Of a DNA stretch of 64,000 nt, positions 1-11,693 are shown piece by piece. The stretch covers positions 1,736,001 to 1,800,000 of the forward strand of contig JAHLMK010000004.1 in the NCBI GenBank assembly GCA_019915135.1, in the 5' to 3' direction. Each line of letters starts with the position of its first letter. The first letter of the stretch is position 1. The position numbers and the translations under genes are program-made. Source of the DNA: Strobilurus pachycystidiatus (Eukaryota; Basidiomycota; Agaricomycetes; Agaricales; Physalacriaceae). A model generated the notes under the pieces. It saw only the letters and a list, made by a program, of their open reading frames with translations, did not search any database and was not told the DNA's origin.

Positions 1-1
1 C

Positions 2-172
2 TGGGTCAGAGGGGAGAGGTTGAAGCAGGAGAGAGCCATGAAGAAACTCAACGCAGAACTTCATGCATGGATCTTCGAACGGGGGGACCACGAGGAGTTG
101 TGGATAGGCGCCAAAGCCGGCGCTAACGGGCTTAGGAAAATTGCGCTTGCGAGCCTTCGAAGCTCCGCGTGA
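2..172 (+). CDS. C-terminal exon of an unknown gene (partial)
   Basis: The frame is open from the window edge to a TGA at 170-172 and encodes 56 residues, rich in Lys/Arg and Leu, with no recognisable motif. It ends about 295 bp before the stop codon of the converging Mio gene, which fits a 3' terminal exon. The upstream part lies outside the window, so no function can be given. It could also be a chance open frame. Confidence 0.35.
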   Translation, partial: WVRGERLKQERAMKKLNAELHAWIFERGDHEELWIGAKAGANGLRKIALASLRSSA

Positions 173-466
173 GCGAATCCCCGAAGTTATCGGTGGATCT
201 GTGAATACAGACCATCATCGAGTCTGCGAAAGACTCCCAGCGTCGACTCCGCCATACGCGGAGCGACTGCAGAAACACATTTTAATCAGTATCGAAATTG
301 TTGTACTTGCCACCAATCATGTAAACCATCTCTCACAATCCAGCTTTTCAACCACCCCCAACAAATTGTTCACACTTGAACGCGAAGAGATAAGCTACTA
401 AGAATAACGATAGGTCAGCGATAGCAATGCAATAAGGTATGGAGGTAAATCGGCTGGATACTTGAT

Positions 467-3400
467 CTACATGTTGTCGGCACAATGACAGTCACAATTA
501 GCAACAGCACATGTTCCATGAGACGGCGTGCCATCTCCATCGAAGAACCAATCGAAAATATGCGACGCATGACCTCCATGCCTACAGGTCTGGCAAATAA
601 CGATAGCGTCGTCAATGGTGTCTGGAATGCGACTGTCGGTTAACACCATGTCAAGATCAATTCAACGCACCAGCATATTGCGATTGCGAATGTCCAAGCT
701 CGACTTCACGCGCAGCATCCGGAATCACGCTTAGTGTCATGAGACACACAGAACAACGAGGCAGGGAGCGCGCGCAATGTGGGCAAACCGTCGCCTAAAG
801 CTCACAGATCAGCTACACTAGGCGAAGGACCGTCAAGCAAAACACTTACTTTCGTTCTGCGCAATTCCGACCCATCCCCATCATCGCTAATCGTCTTGTT
901 ACAGTAATTGCATCGAATCAGAATCTGCCTCGGTGCCCAGTCGACAGGTGGTGTGTACCCATCCTCGACAAACTCTTGTACAATCTGCCCGCGGCTGACG
1001 TCAAAGTCTACACGATGATGGAAGAGCCTGAAGCCATCAAGGAGATCCCTATAGGCGTGCAACCACCGATCCACACGAACGTCTGTGAACTTTGACGGAC
1101 ACACATATGAAGCCATGATGGCGGCGGTCTGGATGTCTCCCGACCTATCGACGTATGTTTGGAGTATGTCCATCCCGGCTTTGGTCAGTCCTGTTACGAT
1201 GATGGCGTCGATATCGCCCCCAGTACTTCGATCTCTCACTCGTCGAAGGTAGGACGTGAGGGACTTGTCATCCAGAAATTGAAAAGCGATGGCCAGACGC
1301 TCTCGGAAAGGTATGAGCTCCTCTTCCAGTACCTCCGACCAGTCACCAAGCGCGAGATGGGTCAGCAGTGCTCGGAGATACGGGTCCTGAAGTTTTACGA
1401 TGATACGCTCGCAGTGCTCTCGTAGATCCGACGAACGAATGCCGCCCGATCGAGAGTCGGAATGGTGTGCCGTCAAAGCAGCAAGCATGCCAGACATCAT
1501 GTGATGGCTTTCATCTAAGGATCGTCAGCAATGCTCTATTGGATACCGACCCAAGCAAATACCTTCGCTTCCTAGCAAAAGCTTGACTGCGCGATCATAC
1601 TTCTTCGTGAAGACGAGCCAGCACGCTGCGCGAGCTATCTTGCCACTGCTTTCCCATCTAGAGGGTGGGGTCATTAGTACATGAATGATTTTGCAAGCGC
1701 AAGTAGTACCTGTCAATATCCTTTTGCAGCTCAGATTCCCGAAGACTCCATCCAATGAGCTGCAGCGCAACCTGTCTTTGCAGCTGCCGCGAAGTCGTCG
1801 CCGCAGGAGTCCACACCGTGTCGATACTCCAACGGGACAAAAGCTCCTTCAAAGCAGCGGTGAAATTACCATGCGTCTCTCCGACAGGCGATAGCGCCCT
1901 CCGCCCTTGGTGGAAGTGGTCGCCCTCTACAGAGTCAAGCAGAGTAGCGTGTGCTGGGACAGCGTCGATCTGATGAGGTTCGATGCCCTCCCAAATGCTA
2001 AGGAGGCCTTCGTAGCTGAAATCGTACCCATGAATCATAGGTGTTGGGTCGCACAATATCCCGCGAGAATCTAGAGTCGAGGTTAAATTAGCCCTCCCAT
2101 CTCACAAAGATAAAACTTGCATGATATCCATCCCCATAAATCAGAGAGAAGTTCTGCCGCCGCATCATGAGGGTCACTCCCATTTTGCACAATTGAACTG
2201 TTATAGTCGGGCTGAGAGAGTGTGAGTGGCGATAGACAGATCGGAAGCTGAGCACCACACATTTTTTATCCCATACCCACTGATCACTCTCTTCCTCATG
2301 ACCATCGAAATGTCATCCTCGACAGTCGCCGCCGCGCCTTTTGACGAGTTCTTTTTGGGCTTACTGGAGCTTCTCTGACGAGGATGGGGGGATAGCGAAA
2401 CTCTGTGGACCGCTTCGCGCCTGGGACGAGATATGGACCTCTTCAACAGGTCACCACCAAGCGCCGACTGGAGGTGAGATTCATGCACACGAAGCGAAGC
2501 GGGACTAAAGGACCGCTTGTCCGGTCGAGTTGCAGCCAGATTGGCCGCCTTCATTTGAGATACCGATCGGGTGCCAAGCGGAGACTCGGCGTCTCGATGA
2601 TCGTATGCAGAAGGCGTGAACGTCGTTTCGGGCTCGGTGGGCCGACGATGTTCTCTGCCGCGGGAATGTGAATTTGAAGTCGCCCCGCTGCGCGTGGGTT
2701 GAGATGGTTCAGGGAGATCCCAAGGTTCCGAGGGAACCTCGTCGTCGACAATGGCAGAGATGACGCGGAAGGAGTAGCCGGCGCCCATTGCCAGGTCGCC
2801 ACGAGAGCTCCATGTTGCCTGTTTCGGAGTGTCGTATACTGAGGACAGTTCAAGGTCTCCATCTCCGTTGACGACCATTATGGAGGAAGTCAGAAGACTG
2901 TTCTGCTCTTGTGATGGAGGCAACAAGGCGAAAGATGCCAGAGGTTGATTGAATGTTTTCGCTTTGCTAGCTATAAGCTTTGGCCCATGAAACATCCTGA
3001 TTGACTTACTTCTACGCGTATCCGAAAGGACAATACCTGTACTTGTCGGCGGCGCAGGTTCCTTGATAGATTCGTGTCCACTTGAGCCCCCACTCCACGG
3101 CAGATTGGGCCACGACCTCTTTCCTATACGACTGGAGGGCCCGGAATCACGAGATTTCTCGGTATCAGACGAACCATCGTTGGTGACAACATAGCTGCGC
3201 GCCTCCATGATGTCCCACATACGGACATGACGGGACCCTTGATACAAAGTTGCTAGCATGCCTCGTCGAGTAGGCGAGAATTCTATGGAGGTATAAGCTC
3301 CCGGCTGGGATTTGACGCCGTCCCCAATAGCGTCTCGCTCTGAGAAGCTGAGTATCGGCTGCACAAGTTTCCTCGTATCCCAGACGCTGACGACACCTTC

Positions 3401-4190
3401 CCCGAAGCATGCAACGCGATAAGAATCAAAAGGATCTGTAGCTATTCCCGATACCTTGGCGCCAACATTGACTGCCGTGTTGGTTGTGCGAAGGTCGAAG
3501 AGGCGGAGCCATCGAGAGGAGATACTAGCCAGGACGAGGTTGGTCGTTTGTGGGAGGAAGGTCAGCGCCGACACGACTTCAGTTGCAGCGTGAAGTTGTA
3601 AGATTCGGCGGTCGAATTTACTTCCAAGCTCTGCATGGGGAAGTAGCGGCTGTGGGCGCAATACTGCTGTTGTAGATTCGGGTTTCTCTATAGGAAACAT
3701 CATGGCGGGCATGGTGGACTCTACATCCCAGATGACGATGCTGCATTCGCCGCGTACTTTATCGAGACCCATGGCAAGATAATTTGGGTCCGCGCCGCAG
3801 AAGGAGAGCGTATTGCAGGAGCGGTAGCTGCGCAAAGGAAGAGGGGCAACTGGGCCGGTGGATAGCAGGTTGCTTTGACGCGCAAGCTTGGAAGCCTCGA
3901 GCCGAATGAGATCCAGTCGTCCCGTCGAGTACCCGACAGCGACGAGGTCGTCCAAGTTGCGGTCTGGCGACCAAGCAAAGCACTGGGATGATTGAGAACC
4001 AAATAGATTATACTCGAGAATGCCTGCGCACTTTCATATGCTCCAGACCATGCTTGGACGTTATGTGGCGAATTTCAGGATATTCTGGCGTCCATTCATA
4101 CAGCGTGAGCTGGGATCGTCCGCCGACGATGAACCTGTTGCCCTGGCGGGGATCCCATAGTAGACGCTTGTCTGATTGGGCCGCGACCAT
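467..4190 (-). CDS. MIOS/SEA4: Mio/Sea4 homologue, WD40 and zinc-finger subunit of SEACAT/GATOR2
   Basis: Eight exons give 1128 aa: 4190-4032, 3982-2261, 2211-2106, 2070-1710, 1657-1563, 1514-850, 794-671 and 621-467. All phases agree. The N-terminal half is a WD40 propeller, with repeats such as IVIWDVE, LRLFDLR, VSVWDTR and VRMWDIM. A linker and an alpha-solenoid follow, with the family-typical stretches LTKAGMDILQTYVDR and DIQTAA. The C-terminus is a Cys/His zinc domain (CNYCNK, CPHCARSLPRCSVC, CQTCRHGGHASH, CDCHC), as in human MIOS. In yeast and animals this protein works at the vacuole/lysosome in the complex that activates TORC1 by opposing GATOR1. The start at 4190 was chosen because it is the first ATG in frame with the conserved LLWDP motif. 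It is divergent from the RMD1-like gene, with 99 bp between the starts. The 35-nt intron 2071-2105 is unusually short. Confidence 0.93.
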
Positions 4191-4289
4191 TGCGTTTAGC
4201 TGCTCGACATCGTTCGACGCGACGATGATGGTGGTCAAATGACAACTTGAACGAGATGATGTCAAGTGACAGCTTGTCTCCCTGCCACC
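4191..4289. promoter_or_regulatory. Shared divergent promoter of Mio and the RMD1-like gene
   Basis: Only 99 bp separate the two start codons, so the 5' leaders and core promoters must overlap. The + strand start has a good context (GCCACCATG). No TATA element or known operator was seen. Confidence 0.45.
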
Positions 4290-6026
4290 ATGTCACGACC
4301 AGAACCTCTCCGTCTGCCGTCGACCTCAAAGCTGCCCGGCCGACGCACTAGGCCCAATCGTCTCGCTTCCATAGTGGAAAAGAATGTCCCGCAACGTCGG
4401 GCGTCGGTCTCGGGCGGCGGAGCCAAGAACCAGCGCACGTCCAAGACGTCCCAGAAGCTGGTTCTGCTACCATCTGCTCCCCAAACGAAGCCATTACTCG
4501 CGGATGTCGACGAGGATCTTACGCTTGGCTATGAGACCGATGCGGGCGTCGTACGCGACTACAAGAGCGAGGCAGAGCGAATGTCCAAGGAGCAGAGGCA
4601 TCGAGCTGGCTTCAAACGGCTCACTGCTTATTGTGTATCCGAGTCCCTCAATATGAAGCTGCTAGCGTCTTTTCTCAAGCGGGAACATAATGTTTCTCCA
4701 AGAGTATTCGACGAGGCTCTCTACGTTGTACGTTCGCCCTCTATTCTCCGCCATGTTAGAACTAATCGTTACAGATGTATCATCTCCCTCTCCTGCCAGG
4801 ATACGGCCCCAATTCCAATATACGGTCTTCACAACCTTCCCATGCAGACGCAGGCAAGGCCATACTATCACGGCTGTCCGAGGCAGAGGAAAACGGCTAC
4901 CAAGACTCATACTTCACACACCAGGCCGAGACACACAGAGATGGCTACATATCATCCTCCCCCGTCACTACCAGAACATTCTCTGGACGGACTACATACG
5001 AAGCGGAGACAGCGTCTGAAGCAGAGCCCACGCCTGCTACTGTCTCGGACACCGAGCACGAATCCGAGTCCCCACTCTCCCCTCGGAGTCGTCCGCCTAG
5101 ATTTTCCAAACGCCAGCCTACCACATCAACTCCGCCCGTCAGCGAAGATGTCGCAGAGGTCGTCTTCTTCGAATACGGCGTCATTGTCTTCTTCGGCCTG
5201 GACGAAGGCCAAGAACGCAGCGTCCTCGAAGACATCGAGAGGGTCAACATCATGGTCCGGAAGATCGCGGAGGACGACTGGGAGGTCGAGCAGTGCCACT
5301 ACGCGCACGACCCATACATATCCTACCCCCGAATATACAACGACTTCTTCACGCTCAAGTCCCGCTCGCACCTTCTCAAACTTTCCATCGCCCATGCCCT
5401 CGCGCAATCCACTCTCCTAGCCCACTTCGAGACCAACGCCCAGCGCGTGCTGTCGTCTCCTCTGACTCTGTCCATTCCCCGGCAGCTGGCAGAGTCCGGC
5501 GCGCTGCAGCTGAAACGGCACGATGCTCTCAAGCTCACGGGGCGTCTTTTCAAGCTGCGGCGGGACGTCAACTTGGTGTCGAACGTGCTGGATGTGCCGG
5601 AGCTGTTTTGGAGCGAGGCGAGCTTGAAGGAGCTGTACGACGCGGTGCGCGAGTACATGGAGATCAAGGGAAGGGTGCAGGTCTTGAACGACAAGCTCGG
5701 GGTCGCGAGTGACTTTTTGGATGCCATACATGACCACTTGAATAATTCGGCCATGGAGAGGATCACCTGGATCGTCATTTGGTGGGTGTTTCCATTCCCC
5801 TCTAGATGGTTCCGCGCTCAATCTTTGCCATAGGTTGATCGTTGTTGCGATTTTGGTTGAACTTGTACGTTTTGACGCTATCCGTATTGGCTGTTCGCTC
5901 ATTTACATTCAGGGCGAAGTGTTGGCGCGCCTAGTCGTGCATGCCACCATGGGCACAGCGGGACCTGCGCTGTCAGTGTCCCGAGAAGAGGCGTTGTGGA
6001 CCTTAGATCGGCTGGGATCATTGTGA
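4290..6026 (+). CDS. RMD1/RMND1-like protein (DUF155)
   Basis: Four exons (4290-4727, 4775-5781, 5834-5864, 5913-6026) give 529 aa. The first 250 residues are low-complexity and basic/Ser-rich. The DUF155 domain follows. It begins at the EYGVIVFFG strand and continues through NDFFTL, LSIAHALAQS, the FWSE helix and LNDKLGVASDFLDAI. The last 40 residues hold a membrane segment, ITWIVIWLIVVAILVELGE, typical of the RMD1/RMND1/Sif family. Yeast Rmd1 is needed for sporulation, and human RMND1 is an inner mitochondrial membrane protein that supports mitochondrial translation. Which branch this copy belongs to cannot be settled by eye. The start is the ATG in Kozak context at 4290. Confidence 0.9.
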
Positions 6027-6294
6027 TATAGTCATCGAAGATGTATCTGATGTTGAATATCTACATTTTACGTTCACAGTCCAATTATCCCCCCAGTCAA
6101 TCGCTGGACCTAGACTTCATGCAAATCTGTTCTTGACGAGAGTCAGAGGAGCATTATGCCTGTTTGAAGAAGGCTCGAATCATAACAACTGAGCCAGAGT
6201 TGAATGTCTTCTCATTCTTAGCGACTGGGTTATCATCCGACCATATTATGTGAAAAGTAATGATATTAGCAATGTGGATAGTCTAGAGTTGTTG

Positions 6295-7495
6295 TCACAT
6301 AACGACACAATCGTCCTTCTTATTCTTCTCCTCCGCCTCCGCCGCCGCAAGAAATGCCTTCTCCTCCTCAGACAGCAGCTGCATAAGACTCAAAGTCAAT
6401 ATCACGAGAAGAATAATCAGAATGCGGGCCGACGTACGCCTTTCTTCGCCCTCGCCTGCAGCGCTCTCTTCCGACTCTCCCTCTCTGCTCTCGCACGTCT
6501 ACAACATATGATAATACAATGAAAGGCGAAAATGGTAACGATACAATGTGAGTGGGGAATGATGATCAAGCGTTCCCAAAGATGGGCGGCGGCGCGTATG
6601 CATTAGTGCGTGGGATGGCGGGTTGCGGTTTATTGTTCGGATCAGCATCAGCGGGCGGCGGGAAAGGAGCGGGGATGGTGACGAGGAAGATATCAGGGGA
6701 ATCGCTATAGCGTCATGAGCGAATACTTGGTCTTAGGTAAATGGCCTGCTTACCTGTCTGTCTTGGAGAACAACATCGGGGAGGAGGTCTTGGCAGACGG
6801 TGTGGGCGCAGGCTTGGCACTTGCAGACGGTGATGGTCCAGCTTTGGGTAAGGAAGTGGGTATGTGTTTCTTTACAGCGTCCGTGGCAGCGGTGAAAGCC
6901 TTAGTGTTGACAGTCGGCGCGCTAAGGTTTATGTTCAGAAGCCGGCTGGACTGGGCGACGGGTGCGGGCGTGCAATGATGATCACTAGGGAAGCGGTGTG
7001 AAGGACAGAATTGTTTGCGGCAATTCTAGAGAGGTTCCGTTAGCTTTGAGCGGTGGGATGACAGACGACGGGACGTACATCACACCGTATGGGCGAGTAT
7101 AGCACCTTGTTGCACCGGGCGCTCTCGCACGTAGGCTTGGACTTTTGCTTGGCCCTCCCCGTCATCACGCTGCACTCTTTCGTCAGATGGTGGTCCATCC
7201 GGATGTTGGGGTCTTGTCCGGGCGGTATAGCGACGGGTTCGTTGCATAGTGGGCCTGCGTGCCATCAGCACACGGACTACGAGCAGCAGCAGCAAGAGGT
7301 GTACATACAATGCGGCGCGATACGATTATGCTTCGTCTCGTCGTAATTCGGGCAGTCATGGTCCTTGACGAGGAAATGTTCCTGGCAAAAGGCCTCGGAG
7401 CAGTGTTGGCATTTGAAGGGGAGAAAGTCGACGAGAAGGCAGGTAGGGTGGGAGCATTGCTTCCCGATGGCAAGGAGCTGTTCGTCGTGATCCAT
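6295..7495 (-). CDS. AN1-type zinc-finger protein, Cuz1/ZFAND2-like
   Basis: Clear exons are 7495-7309, 7254-7079, 7025-6754 and 6704-6566. They encode two AN1 fingers: CSHPTC..CQHCSEAFCQEH..HDC, and a second starting CESARC and continuing CRKQFCPSH..HHC. A Pro-rich tail follows. Cuz1/ZFAND2 proteins link the proteasome and Cdc48/p97 under arsenite stress. In exon 4 the frame runs into TGA at 6566-6568. A family-like charged C-terminus (an Arg/Glu-rich helix, then LLSEEEKAF) lies further on in two exon-like blocks, 6498-6438 and 6378-6295, joined by a good GT-AG intron. No GT donor connects exon 4 to them. The protein either ends at 6566, uses a GC-type donor, or carries a disabling change. 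The N-terminal domains are certain; the 3' end is not. Confidence 0.8.
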
Positions 7496-7601
7496 AGTGT
7501 AGGAAAAGTTTATAGATGAAGATAGTGGGTATGCAAGAAAGTGTCCGATGTCCGGTCGTTATATAGAAGGCGATGGGGAGGCTTACGCGTACAGGCCCAG
7601 G

Positions 7602-7616
7602 ACGCGTGTCCTGGTG
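7602..7616. repeat. SDR upstream block, copy A (ACGCGT-containing)
   Basis: The 15-bp core here (ACGCGTGTCCTGGTG) recurs in opposite orientation at 16261-16275 (SDR-B) and 18303-18317 (SDR-C). It lies 403, 400 and 527 bp from the three start codons. Flanking stretches match as well, for example the CCGGACATCG/CGATGTCCGG word near 7540, 16312 and 18337. The duplicated unit therefore includes about 450-550 bp of 5' sequence. Whether the palindromic ACGCGT is a binding site is unknown. Confidence 0.6.
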
Positions 7617-8018
7617 GTTAGAGAGCAAGTGCTGTCAGCCCCGCCCTGACAAAGCCCAAAGGGAAAGTTCGCGATCGTTCCTTCGGCCCGGTGGTCCGGC
7701 CGCTTGACCCACTCACTTTCCGAGACAGCCCTTTCTCTTTTGTTCAGCTCCGGAATCATACCGACTCCACTCCAACCGTGTGCTGTCTCAGCGTCTGGCT
7801 CATATTCGTTGTCTGACTCCTACGATAATCTCAGCCAGCGTTCAGGGCTTCTCCCATGATGAACAGAGTTCTTCGTCGAGAAAGATCTGAATTGCGATCG
7901 GATGCAGTTTGCAAATAACCATCCTTGCCGAAGGAACTCGTGTACACGGACATGACGTCGTCAAGCTCCCTGCTTCATTTAAAGAACGCTCTCGAGCTTG
8001 AGAATGTACACACCAACC

Positions 8019-9284
8019 ATGCCTCTCTCTTTGGAACACCTGCAAGCTCAAAATCTGTTCGACCTGCGCGGCACAGTCATTGTCATAACTGGTGGCGGGA
8101 GCGTCAGTCACCTCGTACGGGTCTGCAATGATACATTCAACTGAAATCCTCACATTGAAGGGAATCGGCCTTATGATCGCTTCCACGCTCATAACCAACG
8201 GTGCTACGGTCTACATCGTGGGCCCTCCGGGAACACAAGATGATATGGCCAAGTCGGATCCTATCTGAACTTCGATAAGATTGAAGTTGACACCCTTCTC
8301 AGGACCTGTGACTTGTACAACGCGTCTGTATCCAATATCTCAGGCAGCGGCAAAATGACTTGTCTCGAAGCCGACATTAGCCAGAAGGTGAGTACGCGCC
8401 GGACCTGCGCGTTCTTAGCTATAGTCTCACTGATATTTGTTTCGCAGTCCGAAGCTAAGCGTCTTGCAGACGAAATTGGTAGACGGGAGCCATATGTCAC
8501 TGCACTGTTCAACAACGCCGGTATCCTCATCGGATCCTTCAAGCGTCCCCAGGTTCACACCGCCGCTGAATACGTCTCCAAGTTCTTCGACGACATCCCC
8601 GCCGAAGCGTTCGATAAATCCCTCAACACAAACGCCGTGGGTCCCTACTGGTTGACGTTTGCTTTCCTGCCGCTTCTGGAGAAGTGGAAGCTCTCTGACG
8701 AGGAAGTTACGAAGAAGTTCCCGCCACAGGTCATCATGACGAGTAGCATGAATGGGTGGACGAAGGATTCGTCGACAGCCGGATTGTCCTACCCATACAT
8801 GTTTTCGAAGAGCGCCATTGGACATGCGACATCTTCATTAGCGCATGAGCTTCTGCCCTTGGGCATTCGCGTGAATGGCATCGCCCCAGGTAGGCCATCC
8901 ATCAATATTCGTGGCAACTGGTACTCATCAATTCAGGACTGTTCCCTAGTGCTGTACGATCCCACAATACTCACTGAATCAAAGCAATGACTGACAGTCA
9001 TTCTCCGATGCAGATGTCACTCCCCGGTGCACCGACAGACGAGACAGGGACTGTCATAGTCCCAGAAGATTACAAGATCGAGTTCGAGGTACCGTACAAT
9101 GAGCATGGATACGGACGACCTCGAGACGTTGGCTCGTTGGCACTATTTTTGCTTGTGAACTTCTACGTCACGGGAGAGACGGTATTGATTGACGGAGGCG
9201 TGAGTGTCAAAGATTTTGTGGTCTGTCGTGTGTTGGCTAAACAGTTGCGCGCAGACGATGTTGAAGCATCCAAACTCCTACTAG
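8019..9284 (+). CDS. Short-chain dehydrogenase/reductase, copy A
   Basis: Seven exons (8019-8102, 8161-8252, 8303-8387, 8448-8889, 8937-8953, 9014-9199, 9255-9284) give 311 aa. The cofactor motif TGGGS/GIG spans the first exon join. NNAG, the catalytic Ser in TSSMN and the YMFSK active site follow, and the C-terminus is the usual GGT-x-LKHPxSY. The second exon must be spliced at 8252/8303; read straight through it looks frameshifted, but the 50-nt intron restores frame. Exon 5 is only 17 nt. The donor of intron 1 is GTCAGT, where SDR-B and SDR-C have GTAAGT and GTAGGT. The enzyme is a soluble NAD(P)-dependent oxidoreductase of unknown substrate. Two further copies lie at 14596-15861 and 16503-17776 on the opposite strand. 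Confidence 0.88.
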
Positions 9285-9438
9285 GCAAGCTCAGAGTGCT
9301 GTCATAGATGGTGGAGAGCAAAATAGATGGTGAAGAGCAAAGGATGATGATAAGGGTACAACAGATACAGACGCAGCAAACAGAGATAAGTATTTACACA
9401 AATTATAGACATAGAGACGAAGGCAAAGATAAAGCAAA

Positions 9439-10794
9439 CTAAGAAGATTCGACCAACGGCGGGCTCAGAAAGTCCGGTGGGGCGCGTAGGGTGGGTGTTG
9501 GGGCGAAGGTGCTCTTTGGTTGAGCAGGAGCTTCCATATTGACGTCTCCATTAACTTTGGACTCCGAAGTCGACTTTGAGACGTCTGATGGGGAACGAAG
9601 CGTAGGTGCTGGCTCGAATTTGTTGTGTTCTGCCACTCCGTTAGCAGTCGTTGGCTCAGATTGAGGCTGAATTGGAGTCGTCGCGGTGGGTTCCACCATG
9701 GCAACGTCTCCGTTAGCACTCGTTGGCCCGGATTGAGGGTGTGCAGGAGCCTCGGCCATTGTAACATCTCTCGCAGTCTCCGCTGCCGCGATTCCCTTGC
9801 CATTTTGCGGTGCCTTCTCCACAATCTCAGGCGTCTCCGGCGTCACCGCTCTTTCCTCTTCTGCCTCCATTTCCTCCTCGCCATCCGCGTCAATATCGCC
9901 TGGCGGGTGAATGATCCGCGTGCGTGTATCTGACACCTGTACCGGAGTGTACGCCTTGAACACGCCCTGCACGCCTCCGAGCAAAGACGATGCCTGTGGC
10001 GACAACGTCACTACCGAGCTCTTCCTCTCTACCCTGCGATTTCTCTTCCTGCATCGATCGCACACACTCCCAGGCCCACACGGCCCAGGACCCCACTTTT
10101 CGACGCACTTGCCGTCCTTCTCGCGGCCCGGCTGACCACATGCGCGGCAGATGCGCTGGCCGGCTTCGTTTGTCGGTGGGTACGGCGGCGGCGGGATGGC
10201 GGGAGAGCTGGTGCTGCGCTCGGGCGTGAACGCGACGGCGGAGACGGTCTTGACGCGTTTGGGCGGCGGGGCTCCGGTCACGACGGGTGCGAATACGTGA
10301 GTTTGGAACGAGGAGGAGGTCGTCTGGGGAGGTGGCGTCTTGCGCTTCTCGCGGTAGACTCGGCGTTCTTTGTTGACTTCTTCGACGAGAGGGATGGGCA
10401 GTGTCTCTAGGCGGGGCATTTCCTCGCCCTCGACGAGCTCGGCGCCGCCACCGACGGCGTAGAGGCGGTCGAGACTGACGCGTGCGGCGAGACTGCGAGC
10501 GTCGATGATGCTCAGGTAATCCCGGAGCTGGTGCCATTGGTCGGTCATGGCTACGCGCGACGCGAGCGCGGACGAGAGCGCCGTCTGGAGGTGCGTGATC
10601 GTCTGGGACTGGGATTCGATGGTGGCATGGAGAGTGTCGGTCCCGTCTTCGTCCTTCCCATTCGCGCCCTCCTTGTTGACATCTTTATCACCGCGCCCTT
10701 CCAACTCTGCCACCCGCTTCGTCAGCTTGTCGATGGTTTTGTACGCCTCACTGAGCAGAGCGGCCAGCGCCGTGTGCGATGCCGGCGATGTCAT
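9439..10794 (-). CDS. Cys-rich zinc-binding protein with coiled coil, unknown function
   Basis: One long exon encodes 451 aa from ATG 10794. Residues 10-110 look like a coiled coil with heptad Leu. A basic Pro-rich segment follows, then a Cys cluster near residue 220: CRACGQ, GKC, GPGPC and SVCDRC, running straight into the basic RKRNRR. The rest is acidic and low-complexity (TPETPE, repeated SANGD/TANG). The six cysteines beside a basic patch suggest a small zinc fold that binds DNA or RNA, but it is not a Zn2Cys6 or GATA pattern I can match. The reading frame is also open upstream (ELARLRDKIS...), and a possible 5' exon coding TFGFE lies near 10940-10975, so the true start may be further 5'. 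Confidence 0.7.
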   Translation of the reverse strand: MTSPASHTALAALLSEAYKTIDKLTKRVAELEGRGDKDVNKEGANGKDEDGTDTLHATIESQSQTITHLQTALSSALASRVAMTDQWHQLRDYLSIIDARSLAARVSLDRLYAVGGGAELVEGEEMPRLETLPIPLVEEVNKERRVYREKRKTPPPQTTSSSFQTHVFAPVVTGAPPPKRVKTVSAVAFTPERSTSSPAIPPPPYPPTNEAGQRICRACGQPGREKDGKCVEKWGPGPCGPGSVCDRCRKRNRRVERKSSVVTLSPQASSLLGGVQGVFKAYTPVQVSDTRTRIIHPPGDIDADGEEEMEAEEERAVTPETPEIVEKAPQNGKGIAAAETARDVTMAEAPAHPQSGPTSANGDVAMVEPTATTPIQPQSEPTTANGVAEHNKFEPAPTLRSPSDVSKSTSESKVNGDVNMEAPAQPKSTFAPTPTLRAPPDFLSPPLVESS

Positions 10795-11693
10795 GTCGAT
10801 GTCCGTGTCCGTGTCCAGTGTTGTAATGGAAATCTTATCGCGCAGCCGTGCTAGTTCCTGCAGAAACAGATAGAGCGAATGCAGTCAGCGCCAGCCTCGC
10901 CGATTTCAGTCGGACCGCCCCGACACCCGCCACTCACCTCAAAGCCAAACGTCGGGTCGAGTCGCGATAAGGTCTCAGATCACCGTCTTTGAAGCGGTCG
11001 CAGCAGCACTGCCATCCAAAATGTTGACCATTGTGTTCATCCAACATCGCGAAGACAACAACTCACGAGTAGTCCTATCTGATCGTCGGTTCCCCGACTT
11101 CCCGACTCCCGCCTTGCCTTATGTATCTTGTGCGCAGTGCCGTTCCTTTTAGTGCAGCGCCTGTCCCTTTGGGTCTGACTCCTCCAGCGCTTGAGTACCC
11201 GAGTATATGCAGCACTCAATGAGAGAGAAAGCAGGCTTGAGATGCGCCTAATGCTAGTGGCGGGAGAAAGAGGTGAGAGCGGACAATGGGCGGTGGGACC
11301 ACCGCTCCTTCGGGTCCCCGTTTCCTCTTCAAGCGGAGTTTACTTTTGTGGCAGGCGGGCCTCGGCAGGCGGCACATGACGCGGAGATCAGACTTTGTCA
11401 TCGCCGCCACCTGTACTTCTGCCGTCTTGTTCTCATACTGTAGAGCATCACAGGAGATCAACTAACCATTCATGAGATCCAATCTTCAAGTCAGGCCCGC
11501 CGTACATGAGAAATCTCACGCCAATCTTGTATATGTTCAATGTAAAGAAGTCCAGGAGACAAGTGATATGAGCAAACTGGAGGGAATCAATCGATAATGG
11601 TGAAGGTCGCTTCAGTCAGGGTGAGGAGATGTTCGTTCACCTGGATATGTATCTCATATGTATCAATCAGAGGTTTCAAGCAAGACCAAGAGT
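10795..11693. other. Intergenic region between zinc-binding protein and kinase-like gene
   Basis: About 0.9 kb. The part next to 10795 probably contains a 5' exon or leader of the zinc-binding protein gene. The remainder holds only short open frames without motif. A CAGGCGGGC word near 11355 recurs at about 12966. No RNA gene was seen. Confidence 0.4.

Noticed and set aside
8253..8302. Apparent frameshift in SDR-A (and at the matching site in SDR-B)
   Set aside because: It disappears when a 50-nt GT-AG intron is removed; the same intron is 51 nt and in frame in SDR-C.
9890..10537. 215-codon frame, Arg-rich, same strand as the zinc-binding protein
   Set aside because: It is an out-of-frame shadow of the 451-aa coding exon.
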